A DNA stretch of 64,000 bases from Gluconobacter albidus (GTDB taxonomy: Bacteria > Pseudomonadota > Alphaproteobacteria > Acetobacterales > Acetobacteraceae). The stretch is from NCBI RefSeq assembly GCF_002723915.1, contig NZ_BEWL01000005.1, positions 1 to 64,000 of the forward strand, in the 5' to 3' direction. The translations under genes and the position numbers were made by a program. Positions within the stretch are counted from its first letter, which is position 1. Each line of letters begins with the position of its first letter. A model generated the notes under the pieces. The model saw only the letters and a list, made by a program, of their open reading frames with translations, did no database searches and was not told where the DNA came from. Of the stretch, positions 17,856 through 25,485 are shown one piece after another.

Positions 17856-18545
17856 ATGGACGGACGGCAGGACCCCTTTGAATCCGACGACATGGCACTG
17901 AGTGGTCCGCCGGACATGGCGCAGGAAGCCTTCGACGCCGCCCTCCTCCAGTCTGCCCTGTCGCTCGCCGCAAGCGAGGGATGGCACCGCTTTTCGCTCG
18001 TGGATGCCGCCCGGGACGCCGACCTGCCGGTCGAGACAGTCCGCAAACGCTATCCCGTCAAAGCTCTCCTCCTGCTCCAGCTCGGGCGTCTGGCCGACGC
18101 CAGCGCCCTGCGTGACGATGGTAATGGCGGCACGCTGCGCGAATATCTCTTCGACCTGATCATGCGCCGCTTCGATATTTTTCAGGAATATCGCGAAGGG
18201 GTGCGGGCAGTCTTGCAGGCTGTTCCCTACGATCCCGCTCTGGCCGCCTTTCTAGCTGGCACAACCCTTGATTCCATGAAATGGCTGGCAGAAACAGCCG
18301 GAATCGACTGTACGGGTTTCGGCGGCGTATGGCGCATCAATGCCCTTGCAGCCGTCTGGGCACATGCCATGCGGGCTTGGGAAAAAGACGAAAGCCCGGA
18401 CCTAGCGGCGACCATGGCTGCCCTCGATGGCGCACTGGACCGTGCCGAGCGATACGGGATTCTCAAGCCCTCAGCCCGGCGCAAAATGGACGAGGCCCTG
18501 AACAATACCGGCCTGCCAGACCACGATCTCGAACTGGAGTCCTGA
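17856..18545 (+). CDS. TetR-fold protein, regulator or COQ9-like
   Basis: 229 residues. The N-terminal third looks like a TetR/COQ9 helix-turn-helix: AALLQSALSLAASEGWHRFSLVDAARDADLPVETVRKRYPVKALLLLQLG. The C-terminal part (SMKWLAETAGIDCTGFGGVWRINALAAVWAHAMRAWEKDESPDLAATMAALD) resembles the lipid-binding region of alphaproteobacterial COQ9, including a W-x-D-x-S/D-xx-T element. COQ9 proteins have a TetR fold without DNA binding and assist ubiquinone synthesis. The proximity of ubiK favours the COQ9 reading, but a true TetR regulator cannot be excluded. Last gene before tRNA-Gln. Confidence 0.65.
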   Translation: MDGRQDPFESDDMALSGPPDMAQEAFDAALLQSALSLAASEGWHRFSLVDAARDADLPVETVRKRYPVKALLLLQLGRLADASALRDDGNGGTLREYLFDLIMRRFDIFQEYREGVRAVLQAVPYDPALAAFLAGTTLDSMKWLAETAGIDCTGFGGVWRINALAAVWAHAMRAWEKDESPDLAATMAALDGALDRAERYGILKPSARRKMDEALNNTGLPDHDLELES

Positions 18546-18570
18546 CTTCGGACTTTACGAAGACAACCGG

Positions 18571-18612
18571 TTCGGACTAGAAGTCCGAAAGCATGCGCTC
18601 CAGAGAGCGCAT
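18571..18612. repeat. Two perfect hairpins between the TetR/COQ9 gene and tRNA-Gln
   Basis: TTCGGACT-AGA-AGTCCGAA (18571-18589) and ATGCGCTC-CAGA-GAGCGCAT (18593-18612) are both perfect 8-bp stems with 3- and 4-nt loops, 3 nt apart. A further half copy, CTTCGGACT, lies at 18546-18554. The pair ends 4 nt before tRNA-Gln. They could form a terminator for the upstream gene or processing structures for the tRNA precursor. Confidence 0.6.
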
Positions 18613-18616
18613 CGAT

Positions 18617-18691
18617 TGGGGTGTAGCCAAGCGGTAAGGCAGCGGATTTTGATTCCGCCACGCGGAGGTTCGAATCCTCCCGCCCCAGCCA
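18617..18691 (+). tRNA. tRNA-Gln (anticodon TTG)
   Basis: A complete cloverleaf can be drawn. Acceptor stem TGGGGTG pairs with CGCCCCA (one G-U). The anticodon stem GCGGA/TCCGC encloses loop TTTTGAT with anticodon TTG. The T arm is GGAGG-TTCGAAT-CCTCC. The discriminator is G and CCA is encoded. It is the insertion site of the mobile element that follows; the last 17 bases are duplicated at 30725-30741. Confidence 0.97.
18675..18691 (+). other. Left attachment site (attL core) within tRNA-Gln
   Basis: TCCTCCCGCCCCAGCCA, the 3' end of tRNA-Gln from the T arm to CCA, recurs at 30725-30741 with one mismatch (G to A at the eighth base). The tyrosine integrase gene begins 98 bp inward, the standard arrangement for tRNA-targeted elements. 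The integrated copy keeps the tRNA intact. Confidence 0.87.
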
Positions 18692-18745
18692 AACTCCGAT
18701 ATAAATCATTGATATCAAACAGATTTTATTCGGGTAAAAAATTGA

Positions 18746-18780
18746 GTTTTGGGACTTTTCTCCATTTTCGTCCCCAAAAC
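18746..18780. repeat. Inverted repeat near the left attachment site
   Basis: GTTTTGGGAC (18746-18755) faces GTCCCCAAAAC (18770-18780) across 14 bp, one base short of perfect. It lies between attL and the integrase start codon, where arm-type integrase or excisionase sites and the int promoter are expected. The motif TTTTGGGAC also occurs near 26999-27007 ahead of the helicase operon. Confidence 0.5.
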
Positions 18781-18788
18781 TGGCTCCA

Positions 18789-20423
18789 ATGCTCAAACGA
18801 AAAAATGGCTGTTACCACTTCCGCAGAGTAGTCCCTTCACATATTCGTGATGCTTTGGGTCAGACTGAAATCTGGCTCTCTCTAGGCACGCACAGGAAGA
18901 GAGACGCCACGTCCCGTGCGGGCATGATATATGGACAGGTCGAGAACCTGTTCTGTTTCCTGTCGGGTGGTGGTGCCTTGCCTGAAAAGTTTGACCTTAA
19001 GAATTATCTTCTGGAGATGGTGAAGCGCCACCCGTCTGATTTCAAAGAGGATTGGCTGGCAGGAGCCAGTGCTGGAATTGACGTAAAGAAAAAATATCTC
19101 TCAGGAGCCTCTGACAGATTCCTTCAGCAGTTCGTGCAGGACGTGGATGGCCGAAACGCTCACCTTCTGAACGAAATCCAGCGTCTGGGTGCAGAACTGG
19201 AAGCTGCCAAAGCAGCAGGCAATCATGAGCGGGAAGGTCAACTGTTAGCCCTGCTGGGTCAGGCCATCTCCAAGATACCCGATATGAGCCAGCAGGCTCC
19301 CGCTGCTCCTGTCATGCACCACCAGATTCCGCCAAAAATCTCCTCAGTACCCTTCAGAGACATCGCCAACAGGTATCTGGAAATTAAGAGGGCAAGCGTC
19401 TCCATAGAGACCTATAACCACTTTGTAGCCGCATGCAGTCTGTTTGGCAGATTCACTGACACCACCCGTGAGCTGCATACTTTTACCCGTAAAGACTCAT
19501 CAGCTTTCATCAACGTCTTGAGACAGATGCCCAAATACTGGGGGAAATCTCCCAAAGAAGAAACGATGACTCTGGGAGAAATTGTCGCATACCACCGGAC
19601 GCGAAATCCTGGATACGTGACTTTATCAACAGACACGATGAGCCGACACATCAACAAGATGGCCGAAATCTGGAGTTATGCCATCTCGATTGGAGAACTG
19701 GACGACAAGAAGGAATACGATATCTGGTCGAAGCATATGGTAACGGCCATTAACGAACAGACCGTGGACAGAAGGCCGTTCAAGGAAACAGAGTTGGCGG
19801 CTCTCATGGAAACCCTGTGGAAGCCACGGATTAATATCAACACAGTCAGACAGATTATATCCGTTGCGACCTATACAGGCATGAGGCTGGAAGAAATTTG
19901 CAGACTTCGCCCATGCGATATTCATGAAGTTGAGGGTGTTCTCTGTTTCGATATCCGGATTCATCGAGATGCGGATGGGAAGGAAATCTGGAACCCAAAA
20001 TCAGAGGCCGGTGAACGTCTCATTCCCGTTCATTCTTATATCAAGAACTCTACCGGATTGATTGAACGCGCCAAAAACTGCGAGAAATCCAAAAGAGACC
20101 GGATATTTTTCGACCTTCCTTATGCTGCCTCCACTAATAAATATGGAGCGGCTTTCTCTCAAAGGTTTAGCAAGTTCAAGAAAGATGCGGGTCTGCCTCG
20201 TGAGACAACATTTCACAGTTTCCGACATCTGTTCCGAACCATGCTTGGTCACCGAAGCGATGGACTGAACTACCCGGTAGAGTGGATTGACCAGATTCTG
20301 GGCCATGAAACAGCCGGAATGGGAAGCCATTACAATGCAGGGACAACACCATCGAACCTGATGAAAGTCGTTCGAACAGTGAAGTTCGAAAGCTGGGACC
20401 CCATGGAAATAAAAAACCGATAA
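18789..20423 (+). CDS. Tyrosine-recombinase integrase
   Basis: 544 residues. The N-terminus KRKNGCYHFRRVVPSHIRD is the arm-binding start seen in DUF6538-type integrases. A SAM-like core-binding domain spans about residues 190-310. The catalytic domain has the first arginine in YTGMRLEEICRLRPCDI, HxxR as H476-R479 in FHSFRHLFR, H506 in LGHETAG, and nucleophile Y515 in GSHYN. All catalytic positions look intact, so the enzyme is probably active. It would catalyse integration and excision at tRNA-Gln. The gene is 98 bp inside attL and reads into the element, typical of tRNA-site islands. Confidence 0.93.
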   Translation: MLKRKNGCYHFRRVVPSHIRDALGQTEIWLSLGTHRKRDATSRAGMIYGQVENLFCFLSGGGALPEKFDLKNYLLEMVKRHPSDFKEDWLAGASAGIDVKKKYLSGASDRFLQQFVQDVDGRNAHLLNEIQRLGAELEAAKAAGNHEREGQLLALLGQAISKIPDMSQQAPAAPVMHHQIPPKISSVPFRDIANRYLEIKRASVSIETYNHFVAACSLFGRFTDTTRELHTFTRKDSSAFINVLRQMPKYWGKSPKEETMTLGEIVAYHRTRNPGYVTLSTDTMSRHINKMAEIWSYAISIGELDDKKEYDIWSKHMVTAINEQTVDRRPFKETELAALMETLWKPRININTVRQIISVATYTGMRLEEICRLRPCDIHEVEGVLCFDIRIHRDADGKEIWNPKSEAGERLIPVHSYIKNSTGLIERAKNCEKSKRDRIFFDLPYAASTNKYGAAFSQRFSKFKKDAGLPRETTFHSFRHLFRTMLGHRSDGLNYPVEWIDQILGHETAGMGSHYNAGTTPSNLMKVVRTVKFESWDPMEIKNR

Positions 20424-20518
20424 CGCTGCACTGAAACAAAACTGCATTTCTGTCTGCTATACTTCCCTCTCAGGACTGGAAAACATCCCGGAGACCAGTT
20501 TGGAGAAGGAAGTACGAC

Positions 20519-20611
20519 ATGTATCTACGACAGAACCATTATAGACCATTCTGCCTCTCTCCACGATTACACGGGGAAAGATGCAGGATGATGTGCAGTA
20601 TGACGAGATAG
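20519..20611 (+). CDS. Possible 30-residue leader peptide overlapping the rep start
   Basis: A short ORF beginning MYLRQNHYRPFCLSPRLHGE. It is preceded by a better ribosome-binding site (GGAGAAGGAAG, 7 nt upstream) than the rep gene has, and it overlaps the rep start by 31 bp in another frame. Such leaders can couple or limit translation of replication initiators. No similarity is claimed; it may be chance. Confidence 0.22.
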   Translation: MYLRQNHYRPFCLSPRLHGERCRMMCSMTR

Positions 20612-21936
20612 ACCACTGGATAAGAACCACCAGACCCGATGTCTGGCGCAGGCTGTTACCCCTGCATGGGATTTACAAGAACGAAATTACCCGCAAGGTC
20701 GCAGAAAACTGCGCGTTTCTTGCCTGTTTCGAAGAGACCGAACAGGTCGCCATGGAAGTCGTGGACTGGGTTGAAACCCTATCCGATGACCTTGTTTCCG
20801 GCTTTGACCTTCTCTCCCAGTCCTACAGTGAACTGAAGCAGACCCAGCGAATCACGGGACAGGTTCTCACACGCAAAGCCAACAGGTTACGCCGCAATCT
20901 CCGCAGGGTTCTGGAACTCTCCCCCGAACAGGACAGGGTGCAGCAGGCCTTTGATGACGAGAAGCTGGCTGCCAGCAAATCGTTCATCGTGGTTCCAGAC
21001 AGACAGAATCCGGACACTGGCCTGTCAGCGCATACGCTGCGTCAGTGGCAGCTTAGAAAACACTATGCCGTCACTTTGGCGATAGCCGACAGCCTGCATG
21101 ATTTTGCTACCGGATTTCTGGGCTATCAGGGGCTGTTCCTGACCCTCACGTTACCCGGAGAGTATCACGCCTGTTCCTATGAAGAGGCCAAGGCAGAAAT
21201 CTCCAGACGCTGGAAAACCGTCAGACGCAAGGCACGGGAGAAAGATGTCCTCCTGCTGGGCATGACTGCGCTCGAACTCCAGGACGACGAAACACCCCAC
21301 TATCATATCCAGCTCTACATCGACCCAACTCAGAGAGTATGGCTTGAGGAGCAGATACTTCAGGCATTTCCGAACGAGATTGAACGACAGGCGGAAGCCA
21401 TCAAAGACATCCGGGATGTGCTGTCTGTCTCTCTTTATCTCACCAAGGACTACGGCAAGCCCGAGACCAACCTGACCTTCATTGGCCTGACACGCGACAT
21501 CCGAGCCCGCTACACGAATGTCTACGCAGGTAAGCGATACGGAACCCTGTCCGATGCCAGGATTGCCACAGCTCACAGACTGATAAAGCGGAAAGCCTTT
21601 GGCGGAACAGCACTGCTTCTGATGCGGGGATTTTCCGATGAGAGAGTAAACCGAATATCAGCCCGACATCCCGATTTCCATTATGTCCGCACAGGGATGC
21701 CAAGGGTTCTGACAGCTCTGGTGCATACAATGCATTTCAGGACAGTGAAGGATTTCAATGCATCCCCTGTCAGCCAGACCTCCATGGTCAGACAGAAGGT
21801 TTCAGCAGGGAAAACAGGGGTTCAGTCTCTCTTTGTTCCAACTTGTTTAAATGACTACCAAGAAGGTGTCCCGGCTTCAGCCTGTGGATGGGAGCGGCTT
21901 CAGTCCAGAGGGCAACCTCCTCCTTTTCAGGGCTGA
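20581..21936 (+). CDS. HUH-endonuclease replication initiator (phage GPA-like)
   Basis: 451 residues. Three rolling-circle motifs appear in order. Motif I is LFLTLTLPGEYHAC (residues 185-198). Motif II, the metal-binding HUH, is H240-Y241-H242 in PHYHIQLY. Motif III is SLYLTKDYGK, with tyrosines 286 and 291 as candidate nucleophiles. The TLTLPxxYH wording and paired tyrosines resemble the gene A/GPA family of phage and plasmid initiators. It would nick the circularised element and start rolling-circle replication. The last 25 residues look unlike folded protein and overlap the next small ORF. Immediately downstream lie the mobilization genes. Confidence 0.8.
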   Translation: MQDDVQYDEIDHWIRTTRPDVWRRLLPLHGIYKNEITRKVAENCAFLACFEETEQVAMEVVDWVETLSDDLVSGFDLLSQSYSELKQTQRITGQVLTRKANRLRRNLRRVLELSPEQDRVQQAFDDEKLAASKSFIVVPDRQNPDTGLSAHTLRQWQLRKHYAVTLAIADSLHDFATGFLGYQGLFLTLTLPGEYHACSYEEAKAEISRRWKTVRRKAREKDVLLLGMTALELQDDETPHYHIQLYIDPTQRVWLEEQILQAFPNEIERQAEAIKDIRDVLSVSLYLTKDYGKPETNLTFIGLTRDIRARYTNVYAGKRYGTLSDARIATAHRLIKRKAFGGTALLLMRGFSDERVNRISARHPDFHYVRTGMPRVLTALVHTMHFRTVKDFNASPVSQTSMVRQKVSAGKTGVQSLFVPTCLNDYQEGVPASACGWERLQSRGQPPPFQG

Positions 21937-22081
21937 AAGTGAAACCCTGACAGCCTCCACCGACCAGACCCAGATTGGCGCAAAAACCAGAGAAATCCCC
22001 AAGAGGCGCGAAATCTTCCCTGAACCGGAACGTGTCTGTCAGACCTGTCTCACCCGTTCCCTGCACAGAGTGGTGTCATAA
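21851..22081 (+). CDS. Small hypothetical protein overlapping the rep end
   Basis: 76 residues in a different frame from rep, overlapping its last 86 bp and ending 25 nt before mobC. The sequence has no recognised motif; it ends with CQTCLTRSLHRVVS. No convincing ribosome-binding site precedes it. It may be a real small element gene or simply an open frame across the rep-mobC junction, which is also a plausible oriT location. Confidence 0.25.
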   Translation: MTTKKVSRLQPVDGSGFSPEGNLLLFRAESETLTASTDQTQIGAKTREIPKRREIFPEPERVCQTCLTRSLHRVVS

Positions 22082-22106
22082 TCCTCCTCAGAAATGAGGA
22101 CCAACC

Positions 22107-22409
22107 ATGAAAACGGAGACATTGCATATCCGGGTGAAACCGGAAGAACGGGAAAGACTGAAAAGTACAGCAGGAACACGCAGACTGTCTGTCTGGTGCA
22201 GGAAAGTTCTGCTGAACGAACTGGCAGGAGGGGCTTCAATTGCAGAGGAGCTTCTAGCCTTGCGTCGTGAGCTGTCTGCCATCGGGAACAACCTGAATCA
22301 GATAGCCAGACGACTGAATACAGGGGAGCAGGTCGATATCGCTGCCCTCCCTGCTGACATCGACACCCTGAAAGCCCGCATCAACAGGGTTCTGAGGCGG
22401 GTGCGATGA
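22107..22409 (+). CDS. mobC: MobC-like relaxosome accessory protein
   Basis: 100 residues. The N-terminus LHIRVKPEERERLKSTAG is a ribbon-helix-helix-like start, and LLALRRELSAIGNNLNQIARRLNTG matches the MobC signature. MobC proteins bind oriT and help the relaxase melt the nick region. AGGACC precedes the ATG, and a small CCTCA-GAAA-TGAGG hairpin lies at 22086-22099. The stop overlaps the relaxase start as ATGA, so the two are coupled. Confidence 0.85.
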   Translation: MKTETLHIRVKPEERERLKSTAGTRRLSVWCRKVLLNELAGGASIAEELLALRRELSAIGNNLNQIARRLNTGEQVDIAALPADIDTLKARINRVLRRVR

Positions 22410-24184
22410 TACTCAAGAGCAACCCCATCAAAACAGCTTCCGGGTCAGGAGCCATTTTCCACCATCTGGTCGAGAAGACTGACGAGAACGAGCATATTCT
22501 GCTCTGGAAAGGCAGACGTCAGGATGTCGATGACTGTATCGCTGATGCAGCAGCGTTTCATCGCGTGAATGCCGTTCAGCACTTCCAGGTCTCTTCGAAA
22601 GAGAAGCTGTCCGACGAACAGTTTGCTGACTGCATCACCATGCTCGCGAAAGAGTTCGGATTTCAGGCCTCGGATGTGTGTCTTGCCGTCATTCACACCA
22701 AGACCCGCCACGATGGCAAAGCAGACAATCGCCACTGCCAGTTTCTGGTTCGCACGACGCATGCCGAGACCGGCAAGGTTCTCGATGTCTCGCATCGCTA
22801 TGAACGTCAGGAAAAAGTCGCCCGTCTGTTCGAGCTGAAACACGGTCTTGAGCTGACCAAAGGGCGTCACAACGTGGCAGTGTATCACGCTGTTCCAGAG
22901 GAATTTCGGGACCGTCTGAAAATTCTGTGCGAAGGACCGCTCCCGAACTCCTGCCTGTCAGACCCGCAATCGAAACTGTCCCAGAGACAGGGAGCCAGTC
23001 CGTTCGACATCAAATACGAGGTCCGGGAGCTGTTCTCCCGTAGCCAGAGCTGGCAGGCATTTGAACAGACCCTCACAGAGCGTGGCTGGTCTCTGGAAGC
23101 GGGACAGAAGAAACCGGATGTTCTCATTCTGAAGGACGAAAACGGGGTCTTTGTGGGGTCTCTGGCTCGTTTGCTGGGCCTGAAGAAAGCCGAGCTTCAG
23201 CAACTCAGAACAGACCCGGAGGTCATGAAGAAAAAGGGAGTAGCCAGCCCTGGCCCTCGTGACACACGAGACCCAACTGGCAAGGGGGAAACCCCCGTTG
23301 ACCCCCATAGCGAGAGAGCTGAGGATTCCGATAGCAGGTCCGACACACAGGGGGAGTCCAGCGCTTCCTCCACATCTGGAAAGTATCCAGCACCTGAGAA
23401 GAGAGGACCAAAAACCCCTCACTGGCTGGGACCCATTGCTCCGCTTCTGCACTCGTCCCGCTCGACAATTACGGAGGGGATGTCACACGCGGAAATCCAG
23501 TCGGTCATCGACTTCAACGCTCAGGAAGCGGAAAGAGATGACCAGCTCCGGGAGCTACTGCACGACCAGAAACGCTCTGCGGCCCTGCTGACCGAAATCC
23601 TCACCAGCTTTCAAAGCCAGTGGCAGACCCTGCCTCCTGAACCCTATCCCGACCCGAAAAGTCGCGATGCATCGGTTCTTCGCAAAACGCAGGAACAGAG
23701 ACTGGAGCCAGCCCGTCAGGCGTGGAAACAGGCCAAAGAAAAAGCGAGTGTCTGGAATCTCTGGAACGGAGCTGACATCCAAAGAGCCAGAGCCGCGTTC
23801 GAGGCTCTTCTGCATCGCTATGGCTATGACCGTCACGAGGTCGGCAAACTCGACCTGCTGGACGATGACAACTTTGCCTATGCCGTGAACTGGATGGCGG
23901 AACGTGTCGTGTCAGGTCGGGAGCGTCAGCACAGGGCGTGGCAGAAGACCCCCGAGGTTCGCAGATACCTGACAGCGAAAGCCGAGATGGAGAGACTTGT
24001 GGCTCATCTGGACGCCACAAAGGACGTGGGACTGTTGCTCTTGGCGAGAACCAACCCGGAGGAGGCCCTGAGACGTCTGGCAGCACTGAAGGAAAACGAG
24101 AGACACGCCCAGCCAGTCATGAAAATTCAATTTCCTGACCAGCCCCGGCAAAAGCGTTCTCCCGTTCAGACCTTCTCGCTTTAA
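22406..24184 (+). CDS. Mobilization relaxase (MobA/VirD2-like)
   Basis: 592 residues. The N-terminal 180 residues carry relaxase-type blocks: AVQHFQVSSKEKLSDEQFADC (motif with conserved H and S), VCLAVIHTKTR and the DNRHCQFLVRTTHAETGKVLD metal-binding region, where HCQ replaces the common HxH. The middle (about residues 280-350) is low-complexity, and the C-terminal half is helical and charged. It would nick oriT and lead the strand into a helper's conjugation pore. The assignment rests on these motifs plus the ATGA overlap with mobC; the catalytic tyrosine was not located with confidence. Its TAA and that of the convergent gene overlap at TTAA. Confidence 0.78.
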   Translation: MILKSNPIKTASGSGAIFHHLVEKTDENEHILLWKGRRQDVDDCIADAAAFHRVNAVQHFQVSSKEKLSDEQFADCITMLAKEFGFQASDVCLAVIHTKTRHDGKADNRHCQFLVRTTHAETGKVLDVSHRYERQEKVARLFELKHGLELTKGRHNVAVYHAVPEEFRDRLKILCEGPLPNSCLSDPQSKLSQRQGASPFDIKYEVRELFSRSQSWQAFEQTLTERGWSLEAGQKKPDVLILKDENGVFVGSLARLLGLKKAELQQLRTDPEVMKKKGVASPGPRDTRDPTGKGETPVDPHSERAEDSDSRSDTQGESSASSTSGKYPAPEKRGPKTPHWLGPIAPLLHSSRSTITEGMSHAEIQSVIDFNAQEAERDDQLRELLHDQKRSAALLTEILTSFQSQWQTLPPEPYPDPKSRDASVLRKTQEQRLEPARQAWKQAKEKASVWNLWNGADIQRARAAFEALLHRYGYDRHEVGKLDLLDDDNFAYAVNWMAERVVSGRERQHRAWQKTPEVRRYLTAKAEMERLVAHLDATKDVGLLLLARTNPEEALRRLAALKENERHAQPVMKIQFPDQPRQKRSPVQTFSL

Positions 24185-25053
24185 AGCGCTGCCTTGACCG
24201 TACTGCCTGAGAGCTTGGCATCAACAGAGCCATTCATCTGCTTGAACAGTTCAGCATACATGACCTCTTCAGCCCGTAAATCTTCCAGTGTCAGACGGAG
24301 GCCGGAGACATTGGAGAGGTTTTCACCGACCGGAATCACCGTCACCGAGAGATAGGCCATCTCATGGGGTGTCGTGTAGGTCAGCGGTTCATTCGCTTCC
24401 GCAGTCGTCCCGGTCTGGGTCGTCACGACCTTTCCATCCGGTCCGGCATAGGCTGTCCCGGAGGGTGTGCCATAGCGGGTCATGGGCTGAAGATGCAGAC
24501 CGTATTTGGACGCGATATCCGCCTGAAGGTCCGCGTAATGCGGGGACGCTTCCATGGGAAAGGACGCAGAGCGTTCAATCTTCGTAACCACCGCCCCCAT
24601 GACAGGAATGGACAGGCGCACAGTCAGGGTGTCCTGTCCCTTCTGACAGGTCAGGGTGCTGGGGAAATACTGCGTGTTGACCCCGACCCCCTTGTAGGTG
24701 GTGGACAGATAGGTGTTCGTCACCTGAGGAGCTTTGCCGCAATAGGACGTCATGGTGCTGGTGGCATCAGCCTGCGTCATGCCAAGCTTAAGGCCAAGAA
24801 TGCTGTCCTGCCCGAACACGTTGTCGAGGGGCTGATAGGTTACGGTCTGCTTGAGATGCACCCCGCCATTGTCGGGAGGCGTCTGTGGCTGGGACGGTGG
24901 CACAGACAGTCCCAGAAGATGGGCACAGGCCGGTGTGATGAGTCCCTGATTATGCGCCAGCAGACACTGCGTCAGGCTCTGGGCATGGCCGGAGAGTGGA
25001 AGACTGCCAACCGCAAACATGAGGGCGAAAGCCGGAAGGAAAGACCTGCTCAT
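24181..25053 (-). CDS. Secreted protein of unknown function (element cargo)
   Basis: 290 residues from the ATG at 25053. A Sec signal peptide (MSRSFLPAFALMFAVGSLPL, cleavage after GHAQS) leads a periplasmic or exported domain with four cysteines (TQCLLAH, ITPACAH, SYCGKAP, LTCQKGQ), which could form two disulfides. The region ILGLKLGMTQADATSTM resembles a BamE/SmpA-like helix start, but no family is assigned. The start overlaps the stop of the lipoprotein gene by ATGA. It is the third gene of a minus-strand trio convergent with the relaxase. DsbB at 43.5 kb would support disulfide formation in the host. Confidence 0.72.
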   Translation of the reverse strand: MSRSFLPAFALMFAVGSLPLSGHAQSLTQCLLAHNQGLITPACAHLLGLSVPPSQPQTPPDNGGVHLKQTVTYQPLDNVFGQDSILGLKLGMTQADATSTMTSYCGKAPQVTNTYLSTTYKGVGVNTQYFPSTLTCQKGQDTLTVRLSIPVMGAVVTKIERSASFPMEASPHYADLQADIASKYGLHLQPMTRYGTPSGTAYAGPDGKVVTTQTGTTAEANEPLTYTTPHEMAYLSVTVIPVGENLSNVSGLRLTLEDLRAEEVMYAELFKQMNGSVDAKLSGSTVKAAL

Positions 25054-25442
25054 GATTGCTGCCTCAGTCCGCTGCCGCCAGTATTCTGGCTGGTGGTGAA
25101 ACTGTGATGGACCACGATGTCCTTGTGGAGTGTCACCTTGAGGATATTGCTTTTGGCGCTGTCTCTGGTTCCCAGAACGCCAAGCCCTACAACGTCCTGC
25201 ACCATGGACAGACCATCCTGCCGGGTGGACGAATACACATACACCCACTGCTCATTGCCGTTCTCGAAGGACGTTTCGGACGGCTCGCCATAGAGTTGAC
25301 GGAGCTGGGACGAGGTTGTCACACCATCGCGAATGGAGCGGTCGATATCCGCAGCCGTGACACTCTTCAGGGACGCATTGCCAGCCGAGGAGCAGGCACT
25401 CAGACAGCCCAGCACAACAGCCAGAACCGCTGTTTTCATCAT
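25050..25442 (-). CDS. Lipoprotein with a BamE-like fold (element cargo)
   Basis: 130 residues. Lipoprotein signal MMKTAVLAVVLGCLSAC with lipobox LSAC puts the acylated cysteine at about residue 17. The mature segment SIRDGVTTSSQLRQLYGEPSETSFENGNEQWVYVYS has the helix-strand pattern of the SmpA/BamE group, which includes many small lipoproteins beyond BamE itself. It ends HHSFTTSQNTGGSGLRQQS. ATG codons at 25442 and 25439 are both possible. It overlaps the following secreted protein by 4 nt and follows the membrane-protein gene after 43 nt. A role in envelope modification on behalf of the element is inference. Confidence 0.75.
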   Translation of the reverse strand: MMKTAVLAVVLGCLSACSSAGNASLKSVTAADIDRSIRDGVTTSSQLRQLYGEPSETSFENGNEQWVYVYSSTRQDGLSMVQDVVGLGVLGTRDSAKSNILKVTLHKDIVVHHSFTTSQNTGGSGLRQQS

Positions 25443-25485
25443 CTTCAAGACGGTTTTCCTTTTTGATGGAGAGGCAGAACCCACG

